DNA of 64,000 bases from positions 1,178,001 to 1,242,000 of the forward strand of contig CAXXYD010000002.1 of assembly GCA_963675565.2 (NCBI GenBank), written 5' to 3'. Source of the DNA: JARRKU01 sp963675565 (GTDB taxonomy: Bacteria; Desulfobacterota; Desulfobacteria; Desulfobacterales; Desulfosarcinaceae). Shown here piece after piece: positions 18,087-27,128 of this stretch. Both the position numbers and the translations under genes were made by a program. Under the pieces are notes generated by a model. It was not told the origin of the DNA. It worked only from the letters and a program-made list of their open reading frames with translations, and did no database searches. Positions within the stretch are counted from its first letter, which is position 1. Each line of letters begins with the position of its first letter.

Positions 18087-21077
18087 ATGAACGCCAATAA
18101 AGATCCCAACAATGACGGACTGCAGCCGGGCAGCGAAATATTCGGCTACCGGATTGAAAGCATCCTGGCCCTCGAGGAAATCAGCGCCCATCTTTACCAA
18201 CTGGTCCATGTGGATACCGGCGCCCGCCATGTGCACGTCAGTTGCCGGGACAAGGAGAACACTTTCGGGGTAACGTTTAAAACAGTTCCGGACGATTCTA
18301 CCGGAGTTGCCCACATTTTGGAACACACGGTGCTGTGCGGCTCGCAAAAGTACCCCGTGCGGGACCCATTTTTTTCCATGTTGAAAAGAAGTCTGAGCAC
18401 ATTCATGAATGCCTTCACGGCCTCGGACTGGACCATGTATCCCTTTTCCACCCAAAACCCCAAAGATTACTACAACCTGATGGATGTCTACCTGGACGCC
18501 GCATTTTTCCCCGAACTGGATGCCTTGAGTTTCAAGCAGGAAGGACATCGGCTGGAATTCGAAGTTCAATCGGACCGGACAGATAGTGCCCAACTGGTCT
18601 ACAAAGGCGTGGTATACAACGAAATGAAAGGTGCCATGTCTTCCCCGGATCAGGTCATGGGGCGCTCCCTGCTCAATGCCCTTTACCCGGATACGACCTA
18701 TGGAAACAATTCCGGCGGCGACCCGCGCGACATTCCACGGTTATCCCACAGTCAACTGAAAGCATTTCACCAGCGTCACTACCACCCCAGCAATGCCTAT
18801 TTTTACACCTACGGCAATCTCCCGCTGGAAAAACATCTGGAATTTATTTCCCAAAAGATCATGGCTAAATTTGATCGCATTGATCCCCAAACAGACGTCC
18901 CGCCACAGCCCCGCTGGCCGGATCCCCGTCAGAAGCGTTACACGTACGCCCTTTCGCCGGGGGAAGAACCGCGCAACAAGAGTCAGGTCTGTCTGGCATG
19001 GCTGATCGGGGATGTCCGCGACACATTCAATGTCCTGGTCATGACAGTTCTTGAACAAATCCTGCTGGGAAATTCTGCCTCCCCGCTGCGCAAAGCGCTG
19101 ATGGATTCAAAGCTGGGCAGCGCACTATGCGACTCGGCCGGTTACGATGCGGACAACCGGGACACCTTGTTTGCCTGCGGGCTGAAAGATGCGGATGAAG
19201 CCTCCGCCCAACAGATCGAACAGATCATCCTCGATGTCCTTCACCAGCTGGCGCAAAGCGGCATCGAACGCGAACTGATCGATTCGGCCGTTCACCAGAT
19301 CGAATTCCATCGCAAAGAAATCACCAACACGCCCTACCCCTATGGGCTCAGAATTCTGCTGTCCATTATCAGCAGCTGGCTCCACGGCGGTGACCCCGGA
19401 CGCATATTGCGACTGGACACCGATCTTGAAACCTTGCGCGAAAAAATCGATGCCGGTCCATTTCTGGAAAACGCCATCCGCTCGTTGTTGATCGAAAACC
19501 CCCACCGTGTCCGATTGGTGCTGGCTCCGGACCAACAAAAGGCCGAGCAGGAAGAACGTCGCGTACAGGCGGAACTGGCCGAACGGCAAAGCCGATTGAC
19601 ACCTGATGAACGCAGTAAAATCGATTCGGATACCGCCGCGCTTCAAGCGTTGCAGGAAAGCCAGGAGGATGTTTCCTGCCTGCCCACACTGGCCCTGGAC
19701 GATATACCACCGGATGTTGTAGTCATCCGACCAAGCCGGGTGGATCACCGGGTGCCGGTATGGTGCTACGAGCAGCCTACTTCCGGAATCTTCTACTTCA
19801 GCGCCATCGGCCGTGCCGGCGTTTCACCGGAACTGCTGCCCTGGGTTCCATTTTTCTGTTTCGCCTTCAGCAAAAGCGGCACGCACAAAAGCACTTACAC
19901 CGAAATCGCCAGAAAGATCGACTCGGTGACCGGCGGCCTGGTGATGACTTCCGCAGCGAGGGTTTTGTACAGCCAGACGGACACCTGTCTGCCCCTTGTC
20001 TCATTCAACGCCAAATGCCTGACCCGCAATATCGATCCGACTATCGATCTTATTGAGGAACTCATCGGTGAAAGCTGCTTTTCGGACCACAGCCGGCTGG
20101 AACAGTTGATGGGTGAATACCGGGCCGCCCTGGAATCCATGATCGTGCAAAATGGTCATCGTCTGGCGATTTCCCTGTCTTCCAGATCCTTTTCCCCCGC
20201 CGCGGCACTATCGGAAATATGGAGCGGCGTTCACCAGATCCGCACCATTCGGCAGTGGGCCAGACAAGAAAGCAAATCCAAGACAGAACAACTGGAGGCC
20301 GCATTGACCGCCATTGCCTCCGGCCTTCTGGACCGCAACAATATAGTCATGGCTGCGGTGGGCTCCCCTGAGCAGGTCGACATCGGCATGTCGGCCATCG
20401 ACAGGGGCAAGGTCCTGTCCAGCTTTGCGGTTCACAGCGGACAGCCCCGATTCGATCCCCTGGCTATCGATCCGACCCGGGAACGGCCCCATGAAGGATG
20501 GAGCACTTCCTCGGCGGTGGCGTTTGTCGCGCGAACCATCCCCACCGCGCCGTTGGGACATGCCGATGCTCCGGCGCTGGCGGTATTGGCAAAAATGCTG
20601 CGTTCGCTTTACCTGCACAGGGAAATTCGTGAAAAAGGGGGAGCCTACGGCGGGTTTGCGCTGTACAACCCCGAAAACGGGCTGTTCAGCCTGGCGTCCT
20701 ACCGCGATCCCCATATCGTTCGCACCATGAAGGTATTCAGCGGCGTGCCGGATTTTGCCGATGCCAATGCATTCCAACCGGAAGACATTAAAGAGGCGGT
20801 GCTGCAGGTTTGCTCGGAAATCGACAAGCCCGATCCGCCGGGGCCGGCGGCGCGTAAGGCCTTTTCGCGGCTGATCGTCGGATTGACGGATGAAGACCGG
20901 CTGGCCTTCAAACAAGCCCTTTTAGAGGTATCGCGCAAACAGGTCCAGGCGGTTGTGGAAAAATATTTTGGAGGTCAGGGCGCCCAGGCCGGCACAGCGG
21001 TCATTGCCGGTCCGGAACACCTGAAGGAGGCCAATCGCCACTTGCAGGCGGCCCCTCTGAAGCTGGCCGCCATTTGA
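18087..21077 (+). CDS. M16C-family zinc metallopeptidase (presequence-protease type)
   Basis: This 996-residue protein belongs to the insulinase/pitrilysin superfamily, the PreP/falcilysin branch, which degrades short unfolded peptides inside a closed two-lobed chamber. The inverted zinc motif HxxEH is H76-ILE-H80 in STGVAHILEHTVLCGS, followed by YPVRDPFF; the downstream glutamate is probably in VVYNEMKGAMSSP. The length matches the four-domain fold, with an M16C-associated domain in the middle and a carboxy-terminal RxxY-like region (REIREKGGAYGGFALYNPE). No signal peptide is seen, so it is probably cytoplasmic. ATG 18087 is preceded by ACGGGAGT. It is convergent with the anti-sigma gene, whose stop is only 14 bases away. 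Confidence 0.92.
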   Translation: MNANKDPNNDGLQPGSEIFGYRIESILALEEISAHLYQLVHVDTGARHVHVSCRDKENTFGVTFKTVPDDSTGVAHILEHTVLCGSQKYPVRDPFFSMLKRSLSTFMNAFTASDWTMYPFSTQNPKDYYNLMDVYLDAAFFPELDALSFKQEGHRLEFEVQSDRTDSAQLVYKGVVYNEMKGAMSSPDQVMGRSLLNALYPDTTYGNNSGGDPRDIPRLSHSQLKAFHQRHYHPSNAYFYTYGNLPLEKHLEFISQKIMAKFDRIDPQTDVPPQPRWPDPRQKRYTYALSPGEEPRNKSQVCLAWLIGDVRDTFNVLVMTVLEQILLGNSASPLRKALMDSKLGSALCDSAGYDADNRDTLFACGLKDADEASAQQIEQIILDVLHQLAQSGIERELIDSAVHQIEFHRKEITNTPYPYGLRILLSIISSWLHGGDPGRILRLDTDLETLREKIDAGPFLENAIRSLLIENPHRVRLVLAPDQQKAEQEERRVQAELAERQSRLTPDERSKIDSDTAALQALQESQEDVSCLPTLALDDIPPDVVVIRPSRVDHRVPVWCYEQPTSGIFYFSAIGRAGVSPELLPWVPFFCFAFSKSGTHKSTYTEIARKIDSVTGGLVMTSAARVLYSQTDTCLPLVSFNAKCLTRNIDPTIDLIEELIGESCFSDHSRLEQLMGEYRAALESMIVQNGHRLAISLSSRSFSPAAALSEIWSGVHQIRTIRQWARQESKSKTEQLEAALTAIASGLLDRNNIVMAAVGSPEQVDIGMSAIDRGKVLSSFAVHSGQPRFDPLAIDPTRERPHEGWSTSSAVAFVARTIPTAPLGHADAPALAVLAKMLRSLYLHREIREKGGAYGGFALYNPENGLFSLASYRDPHIVRTMKVFSGVPDFADANAFQPEDIKEAVLQVCSEIDKPDPPGPAARKAFSRLIVGLTDEDRLAFKQALLEVSRKQVQAVVEKYFGGQGAQAGTAVIAGPEHLKEANRHLQAAPLKLAAI

Positions 21078-21091
21078 TCCCGGTCGCCGCG

Positions 21092-21337
21092 CTATAAAGA
21101 ATCCGCATACTGCAAAATCATCTTGCGCAAGCGCCGGGAAAAATCCTCCGGCACCCGGTCCGCTTGCATTTGGCGGCAGATGGTCACGGTCTGTTTCAGG
21201 GTATTCAGGCATACCTGGCACGGCCTGCACTCCTGCAGGTGTGCCTCTATGGTTTCGCAGACGGCCTGATCAAGCTCGCCATCTAAATATTCCGATAATT
21301 TTTCAAAAAGCTCAATGCATTGCTGGTGATCGTGCAT
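21092..21337 (-). CDS. zinc-finger anti-sigma factor (ZAS type)
   Basis: The 81-residue product has the zf-HC2 motif of cytoplasmic anti-sigma factors: EYLDGELD followed by IEAHLQECRPCQVC, giving the His-x3-Cys-x2-Cys zinc ligands near residues 33-40. There is no membrane segment, so this is a soluble, possibly redox-responsive, anti-sigma factor of the RsrA kind. It starts four bases after the ECF sigma gene on the same strand, the classic partner arrangement. It presumably binds and silences that sigma factor. Confidence 0.85.
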   Translation of the reverse strand: MHDHQQCIELFEKLSEYLDGELDQAVCETIEAHLQECRPCQVCLNTLKQTVTICRQMQADRVPEDFSRRLRKMILQYADSL

Positions 21338-21341
21338 GGTA

Positions 21342-21953
21342 TTATCCGTCCTGAAAATACGTTTTAAGCTGATCCTTTAAAAAAAGCCTGGCGCGATGCA
21401 AGCGCACCTTGATATTGGCAGCTGTCAAATTGAGAATCTGGGCGCTCTCTTCGGTGGAAAACCCCTCGATGTCTCTGAGAACCAGGACCAGACGGTATTT
21501 TTCCGGCAGTTCAAGGATGGCATCCGACAGCTTGCGCCCCAGCTCCTCATTGAGCACCTGATCCAGGGGAAGTGTGGCCCACGAAGGTGTATCCTGTTCC
21601 ACTTTTGCTTCTTCGGGCGGTAAGAATTCTTCCAGTGACAGCTCGCGGTCGGGAGCAAATTTGGACTTGCGCCGCTTCTTTAAACATGCGCTTGTGGCAA
21701 TACGATAGAGCCAGTTCTTGAATTTGGTTTCATGCCGGAAACCTTTCAAGTATTTAAATACATTTAATAAAGTGTCCTGAACGAGGTCCTCGGCATCCTG
21801 GCGCTTGCCACACATTTTCATGCCGAAGTTGTACAGGGGCCTTTCATAGCGTCGCACCAGCTCCACGAACAGGTCGCTGCGCCCCCCCTGTATGGCTTCA
21901 ATCAGCTCGGAATCGCGGTCATTTTTCTTTTGGATGCTGTTCGGCCTGGTCAT
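21342..21953 (-). CDS. ECF RNA polymerase sigma factor
   Basis: The 203-residue protein has the two sigma-70 domains of the ECF group: region 2 (about residues 25-95; YNFGMKMCGKRQDAEDLVQD and FKNWLYRIATSACLKKRRK) and region 4 (about 140-195; LPEKYRLVLVLRDIEGFSTE and IKVRLHRARLFLKDQL). It directs polymerase to a stress regulon and is paired with the adjacent zinc anti-sigma factor. Upstream, 37 bases away, is the gene for a 29-residue membrane peptide in the same orientation, which could be the sensor or co-regulated partner of the system. Confidence 0.93.
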   Translation of the reverse strand: MTRPNSIQKKNDRDSELIEAIQGGRSDLFVELVRRYERPLYNFGMKMCGKRQDAEDLVQDTLLNVFKYLKGFRHETKFKNWLYRIATSACLKKRRKSKFAPDRELSLEEFLPPEEAKVEQDTPSWATLPLDQVLNEELGRKLSDAILELPEKYRLVLVLRDIEGFSTEESAQILNLTAANIKVRLHRARLFLKDQLKTYFQDG

Positions 21954-21990
21954 CGGTTCGCTTGCGTGTCACCTGACATGCATCACGCAT

Positions 21991-22080
21991 TCAGGTGGAA
22001 ACCCCCATCTTTGGAAGAATGACAGCCTGCAGCAGATACCAAAGGCCCAAGATCAGAATAAAAACAAGTATTGAATTCAC
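21991..22080 (-). CDS. single-pass membrane micropeptide, 29 aa
   Basis: A GTG at 22080 is preceded by AAGGAG (22089-22094) with an eight-base spacer. The 29 residues are one hydrophobic helix, MNSILVFILILGLWYLL at the start, ending in a short LPKMGVST tail. It is too short for normal gene callers. It lies 37 bases upstream of the ECF sigma gene and may be translated from the same mRNA. Possible roles include a membrane anchor or sensor for the sigma/anti-sigma pair, but nothing in the sequence proves this. The alternative is a chance frame with a good ribosome site. Confidence 0.5.
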   Translation of the reverse strand: MNSILVFILILGLWYLLQAVILPKMGVST

Positions 22081-22256
22081 AGCGCATGCTCCTTATGGGA
22101 TTTATTCCATCGGCCTGGAGGTCAGATAAATGCACACCGCCACTGTCCTGAAAACCGATTATCTGCTGCATAAAGAGATGGCGCATTCCATTCGGTTACA
22201 CCCAATTGTCCGCTTGAAGCCGACTGTCGCTTCGACGCCAGGGCCTAAAATCCCGT

Positions 22257-23639
22257 TTACCCCCGCCTGGCGCGCAGAAGGCTCGAATCGATATCATATT
22301 TTTTAATTTTATAATGAATGGCCCGCCGGCTGATTCCCAGCAACTCGGCAGCCTCCTTCTGGATGCCGCCGGTTTGTTTTAGCGCGCGTAAAATGGCATT
22401 GCGCTCGGTATCTTCCAGCGTAAACGAGTCCGTCTCGACGTTGGCCGATGCCTCCATGGTGGGCAGACCGGACAAATGCAAATCCTCCGCACACAACTCA
22501 TTGCCATGACACAGCACGCTGCCGGCCTCAATGGCATTTTTGAGTTCGCGAACATTGCCCGGCCAGGGATATTGGCAAATATAATCCATGGTCGCCTTGG
22601 ACAATTTCACGGAACGGGTCCCCTGCTGGCCAGCTTGCGCCTGAATAAAAATATCTGCCAGCAAAGGAATATCTTCCCTGCGCTCACGCAAGGGCGGTAC
22701 GCTGAGGGTCACCACCCTGAGACGATAGTAAAGGTCTTCACGAAAGCGCCCTGCCTTGATATCCTCCATTAAATCCGAGTTGGTTGCTGCAACCACCCGG
22801 CAATCCACGGCCTTTTCATTGAGATCGCCAATTCGCCGTATTTTCCGGTCTTCGAGAAAACGCAGCAGGCGCACCTGCATGTCAAGGGAAATATTGCCGA
22901 TCTCGTCGAGAAACAAGGTTCCCTTATCCGCCGATTCGATGAGCCCCTTTTTGTCATTCACCGCATGGGTAAAGGAACCACGCACATGACCGAAAAGCTC
23001 GCTCTCGAGCAAACCGGCCGGTGTACTGCCGCAATCGACAACCACGAAGGGCTTTTTTTTGCGGGGACTCAAATGGTGGATCAAACGGGCGATACGCTCC
23101 TTGCCCACACCGCTTTCACCCAATACCAGAACGCTGACATTGCTGTCGGCAACCCGCCTGACCAGCGTGTACAGCTCTTTCATCCTGGGGCTGGCCACAT
23201 GCTCAACATCCTTTAGAACCGAGTTGTCCCCGTCATTTTCCCCGGCGCCCATCAGCGGTGATTCTTCAAGCACCTTACGCAGCTTGTAAACCAGCTCGCG
23301 GCCGTCAAAGGGCTTTGCCAGATAATCTATGGCACCGGCTTTGACGGCTTTGACAGCATCCGGAATGGTTCCGTAGGCCGTCAGAAAAATAATGGGCAAC
23401 CCGGGATTCAGGCTGCGGGCCTTGCTCAGCACCTCCATCCCGCTCATGCCGGGCATTTTCATGTCCGATATCATCAAATCGATTTTCTTGTTCTGAAGCA
23501 GCTGAATGGCATCCCGGCCGTTTTCTGCCTTATGGATCAAAAAGCCGGCCGATTCCAACCGTGCTTCGAGCACTTCCAGCACGTTTTGATCATCGTCGAC
23601 GATGAGAATCGATGTCGGTTCTGTCAGTTTATTCGCCAT
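22257..23639 (-). CDS. glrR: sigma-54-dependent response regulator, GlrR/QseF-like
   Basis: A 460-residue NtrC-type activator. Residues about 10-125 are a receiver domain (IVDDDQN acidic pair, phospho-acceptor Asp in LMISDMKMPGMSG, Lys in LAKPFD). Residues about 150-380 are the AAA+ domain with Walker A GESGVGKE, Walker B TLFLDEIG and the arginine finger region. Residues about 410-455 are a Fis-type helix-turn-helix. The sigma-54 contact loop, normally GAFTGA, reads GSFTHA here (22962-22979). It ends the glrK-qseG-glrR operon and starts seven bases after the qseG-like gene. Confidence 0.9.
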   Translation of the reverse strand: MANKLTEPTSILIVDDDQNVLEVLEARLESAGFLIHKAENGRDAIQLLQNKKIDLMISDMKMPGMSGMEVLSKARSLNPGLPIIFLTAYGTIPDAVKAVKAGAIDYLAKPFDGRELVYKLRKVLEESPLMGAGENDGDNSVLKDVEHVASPRMKELYTLVRRVADSNVSVLVLGESGVGKERIARLIHHLSPRKKKPFVVVDCGSTPAGLLESELFGHVRGSFTHAVNDKKGLIESADKGTLFLDEIGNISLDMQVRLLRFLEDRKIRRIGDLNEKAVDCRVVAATNSDLMEDIKAGRFREDLYYRLRVVTLSVPPLRERREDIPLLADIFIQAQAGQQGTRSVKLSKATMDYICQYPWPGNVRELKNAIEAGSVLCHGNELCAEDLHLSGLPTMEASANVETDSFTLEDTERNAILRALKQTGGIQKEAAELLGISRRAIHYKIKKYDIDSSLLRARRG

Positions 23640-23646
23640 TTTGATT

Positions 23647-24330
23647 TCACTGTGGGGTGGATTTATCCGCCGAAGGAATGGCGGTCTTTTTCTCTTGAAT
23701 TTTCTGGTCGATCGCCTCGAGGGCGATGATCTGCCGTTTCAGTTTTGAAATTTCTTTTTCCAGGCCCCTGATTTTCTTCAAATGTTTCTGGTCGGCCGCT
23801 TGAGCAACCTTCAATTGCTCGCGAAGCCGGTCCATCTCCTGTTTGGTCCGGATGAACAGCCAGTGCGATCCTTCGGAAGGCGATCCCGAATCGTCGACGA
23901 CCTTATCTGCGGGCGGCAGGTTCGAAAAGAGCATCTTTTCCCTGATCAGTGGATCCATGAACCGGGGATCTTCGGCATTGGAAACGTCCGGGGCGTTGTC
24001 ATTCCAGTTGTCCCACAATTCAAGCGCCCGGATATGGTCCTCGGGGGTTTCGGCCTGCATGAACCGGGCACAGGCCAGGCCGAACAAAGCCATAAGGGCC
24101 AAACGCCGGTCGGTGGTCTTTTCACGAACCGCTGCAAAACGCTCCGCAGCCAGCGCATACGCTCCTTTTTGATAGGCCGTATTGGCCAGCGCAAAGGCCT
24201 TTACGGCGTCCGGCGACGGGGCGGATTCCACCGCCCGGGGCTCGGTCGTCAGGGGAAACCGGCACCCGGCCGGAAAAAGCCAGACGCCGATCATCAAACT
24301 TAGAATTATATTGCGCCAATTGAGTCGCAT
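23647..24330 (-). CDS. qseG: QseG-like outer-membrane lipoprotein
   Basis: The 227-residue product has a lipoprotein signal peptide ending in LFPAGC, with the lipidated cysteine near residue 23. The mature part has a TPR-like helical region (FALANTAYQKGAYALAAERF) and a carboxy-terminal coiled coil (about residues 150-210, KQEMDRLREQLKVAQAADQK onward). This architecture and the position between a sensor kinase and a GlrR-like regulator match QseG/YfhG of enterobacteria, which modulates kinase GlrK from the periplasm. ATG 24330 is preferred to an upstream TTG. Sequence similarity in this family is low, so the assignment rests on context. Confidence 0.7.
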   Translation of the reverse strand: MRLNWRNIILSLMIGVWLFPAGCRFPLTTEPRAVESAPSPDAVKAFALANTAYQKGAYALAAERFAAVREKTTDRRLALMALFGLACARFMQAETPEDHIRALELWDNWNDNAPDVSNAEDPRFMDPLIREKMLFSNLPPADKVVDDSGSPSEGSHWLFIRTKQEMDRLREQLKVAQAADQKHLKKIRGLEKEISKLKRQIIALEAIDQKIQEKKTAIPSADKSTPQ

Positions 24331-24424
24331 TGCAATACGCAAACCACTTTGAATTGATGCTTTATACCACCATTGTCGCTACAGGCAATATCATATCTCA
24401 TGGAAAAACAACAGCGTCTACCAT

Positions 24425-25885
24425 TTAAACCGTTTTTTGCGTTGCCAGGGGAACGGTGAAACTGAAGGTGCTGCCCTTGCCCACCATACTCTTGACCCAA
24501 ATCTGTCCGTCGTGGGCGTCAACAATGTTTTTGGTGATGCTCAGCCCCAGGCCGACACCGTCCTGATGATCCCTTACGGAGGGTGACCGGTAAAATTTAT
24601 TGAATAATTTGGTCTGGTCCTCTTCCAGTATGCCCGGCCCGTTGTCCTCGATGCTGAACGTCAGCAGGCGGTCCTGTTTACCGGAAGCAACTTTCACGCA
24701 AACCTTGGTTTGCGGATCGGAAAATTTGATGGCATTGCCGATCAGGTTGAGAAAAACCTGCTGCAGATATTGCGGGTCCGCAAGCACATCCGGCGTATCC
24801 GGCGAAATTTGCGAGCTGATGTCAATTTCCTTTTGTTCGGCTGAGGGTTTTAAAATATCAATGCAGGCATTGACCAGGGCATAGCAATCAACCGGTTCGT
24901 ATTGCAGCTTGAGCGCACCGGGCTCCAGCCGGGAGGCCTGCATCAAATGATTCAACAAATCACATATCCGGCCGATTTCGCCCCCCGCAATTTCAAGAAA
25001 TCGACGCTGGCGATCGGTAATGGGCCCCATGACCTCCTCCCCCACCATGTTGACCGATTCCCGAATGGATGTAAGCGGAGTGCGAATTTCGTGGCTCAGC
25101 ATGGAAATAAAATCGGACCGCAAGCGCTCCTCCTGACGCAACCGGTCCGCCATTTCGTTAAAGGCGGTGGCAAGCTCTCCCAATTCGTCTTTGGAATGGA
25201 TGATAACCGGATCGCTGTAACGATCTTTAGAGACAGATCGGATGCCGCGCATGAGGTCTTTAAGCGGAACAATCATCGAATAGGCCAAATAGACCACCCC
25301 GAGCAACCCGACAACACTGGAAACACCTAAACCGATCAAGGCGTTATGAACCGAAGAGCGGCCCTGCCGGTTCAGTTCGCGGGTGGTCGCTTCAAGCTCC
25401 AGCTGATTCTCCATGCGAGCTGCGGTAATATGTTCGAGCCACACATTGATCGTCTCTTCCGGAATCCAGACAATGCCATCCACCGGATTTTCAGTCGCCC
25501 CATTCGTATTCAGCGGCAGGGCATATTGCTGATACGACCGATTCACTTCGTTCCACCGTGGTGACAAGGTCTGCCCTTGGTCTTCCAGAGCGATAATATT
25601 GCGCAAGCTGCCTTCAAATGCCTGCTGCGCTTCCTTAAAATAGGCAGCGTAATCCTTTTTTTTCAGCAACCTGTATTTTTTGCCGTTTTCCTCCATGCTC
25701 AGGAGGAGTTCAAACATCTTTTTCGAATTGTCCGAAACCGCGTAGTTCTTGCTGACAATTCGCTCCGACATGTGAACGACTTGCTGAAAATTGAGATAAA
25801 GTACCAGAATCGTGCCATAGAAAATGGAAACAATGGCAAAAAACCAGACAAGCAGTTTCCCTGTGATACCGTAACTGGGGTCCAT
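24425..25885 (-). CDS. glrK: membrane sensor histidine kinase, GlrK/QseE-like
   Basis: A 486-residue kinase with a transmembrane helix at about residues 10-30, a periplasmic helical domain (about 31-165), a second helix (about 178-205), a HAMP linker, a HisKA domain with the phospho-accepting histidine in MLSHEIRTPLTS, and a HATPase domain with NLIGNAIKFS, DNGPGI and GVGLGLSI. It is the first gene of a minus-strand operon with the qseG-like and glrR-like genes. In enterobacteria the equivalent system responds to envelope stress and drives sigma-54 promoters. The gene is divergent from the repeat-protein gene at 26114. Confidence 0.9.
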   Translation of the reverse strand: MDPSYGITGKLLVWFFAIVSIFYGTILVLYLNFQQVVHMSERIVSKNYAVSDNSKKMFELLLSMEENGKKYRLLKKKDYAAYFKEAQQAFEGSLRNIIALEDQGQTLSPRWNEVNRSYQQYALPLNTNGATENPVDGIVWIPEETINVWLEHITAARMENQLELEATTRELNRQGRSSVHNALIGLGVSSVVGLLGVVYLAYSMIVPLKDLMRGIRSVSKDRYSDPVIIHSKDELGELATAFNEMADRLRQEERLRSDFISMLSHEIRTPLTSIRESVNMVGEEVMGPITDRQRRFLEIAGGEIGRICDLLNHLMQASRLEPGALKLQYEPVDCYALVNACIDILKPSAEQKEIDISSQISPDTPDVLADPQYLQQVFLNLIGNAIKFSDPQTKVCVKVASGKQDRLLTFSIEDNGPGILEEDQTKLFNKFYRSPSVRDHQDGVGLGLSITKNIVDAHDGQIWVKSMVGKGSTFSFTVPLATQKTV

Positions 25886-26113
25886 AATGATATAAAGGTG
25901 TCAAGGGTAAAAAACGGTTTGCGGTTATGCAACCCAACATGTGATCCGTTGACAAGATTAGCAGAATTTAAAATCCAAGTAAATGACTCCATTCGACCTG
26001 ATCGTACAAGCCAACACCATACTTGACTTGCCGCAACGAAAAAGATACAAATCAACTCAAAAAATTTCCCTGCGACATATACACTTGATCAGCCAACAGG
26101 AAGGGAGACCTGT

Positions 26114-26530
26114 ATGCTTCGACTCGGTTCGCCGCCCTCCAGCAGTCGCGAAATGGATTTGGACGATATTTTTTTGTCGCGCCTTAAACTACTAATTATT
26201 ATGGGAAAAGCATTCTTGAGCGATGCCCCCCTGGGCAAGCACCGACGCAAGGCCATGCTGGAAAACGCCTATCACGTGGAAAGCGAATCCATTGATCTAG
26301 GCGGACTAATCTCGCCGGCGCCGCATGTTCACAACCAGTGCGCCGGAGCGGATTTCGACCATGTCTTCTACCAGCGGGTCAAATTGCTTGCCGTGATGAT
26401 CAAAGCCATTGCAAACGGGTACCCCATGGGCGAACACCGCAGAAGCGCCATGCAGGAAAACATCGATATAGTCAGTCAAAACCTGGTCGATTTCAACATC
26501 GCCGAACTGCCCTTTTTAAAGGTTGCCTGA
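26114..26530 (+). CDS. two-repeat protein of unknown function, 138 aa
   Basis: I do not recognise the family. The protein is made of two copies of a helical unit of about 41 residues: residues 15-55 (DLDDIFLSRLKLL, PLGKHRRKAMLEN) and 80-120 (DFDHVFYQRVKLL, PMGEHRRSAMQEN). I count about 20 identical positions of 41. The conserved core is K-LL, a P-x-G-x-HRR-x-AM-x-EN signature. Such a tandem unit suggests a pseudo-dimeric binding fold. The start has AAGGGAG seven bases upstream. Its stop overlaps the start region of a receiver-domain gene, implying translational coupling and a shared signalling role. Confidence 0.75.
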   Translation: MLRLGSPPSSSREMDLDDIFLSRLKLLIIMGKAFLSDAPLGKHRRKAMLENAYHVESESIDLGGLISPAPHVHNQCAGADFDHVFYQRVKLLAVMIKAIANGYPMGEHRRSAMQENIDIVSQNLVDFNIAELPFLKVA

Positions 26531-26531
26531 C

Positions 26532-26990
26532 GTGCCGTCTCCCCAGAACCATGACCATTTCAATATCATTGTCGTCGATGACGACCAACTCGTTCGCGAT
26601 TTCGCCGTACATACCATAGAGTACGGCACAAACCGAAAGGTCGTGACTTTTGACAGCGGATTCAAGGCATGGCAATACATCGAAAACACCCCCTTGGAAG
26701 TGGATATCATCATAGCTGATGCCAACATTCCCGATATGGACGGCATGGAACTGCTGCGCCGCGTAAAACAGGGCCATCCGGATAAAAAATTTATCATCAC
26801 GACAAGCAACCCGGCGTTTGAAACCGAAGCCGGCCGCTTGGGCGCGGACGCATTTTTATCCAAGCCTTATGATATCAGCGACTTGTTTACCGTTGTAAAC
26901 CAATTTATTTCATCGGTTGCCGAATCCCGCAAAACCAAAGTGGCGCTATTTCCCAACAATTGCGACCCCACAACCACCGAAAGCGGATAG
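26532..26990 (+). CDS. stand-alone response regulator receiver protein
   Basis: A receiver-only protein of about 152 residues. It has the acidic pair in VVDDDQLV, the phospho-acceptor Asp in IIIADANIPDMDG, the conserved Thr in FIITTSN and the Lys in LSKPYD. The carboxy tail of about 30 polar residues carries no output domain. The start is taken as GTG 26532, one base past the stop of the repeat-protein gene, with AAAGG upstream; TTG 26523 is the alternative. It probably acts by protein-protein contact, perhaps with the co-translated repeat protein. Confidence 0.85.
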   Translation: MPSPQNHDHFNIIVVDDDQLVRDFAVHTIEYGTNRKVVTFDSGFKAWQYIENTPLEVDIIIADANIPDMDGMELLRRVKQGHPDKKFIITTSNPAFETEAGRLGADAFLSKPYDISDLFTVVNQFISSVAESRKTKVALFPNNCDPTTTESG

Positions 26991-27128
26991 GGCCCGTACC
27001 CAGGGCCGCTATTTGAAGCTTTCTGCGGCTCCGCACAGCATTGCCGGAAAAAAGCGAAAGGCTGTTCAATTGTCAAACCGCGGTTTGATGAATATCATTA
27101 AATGTGTCAAACAGCCGGGGAGAAAACC

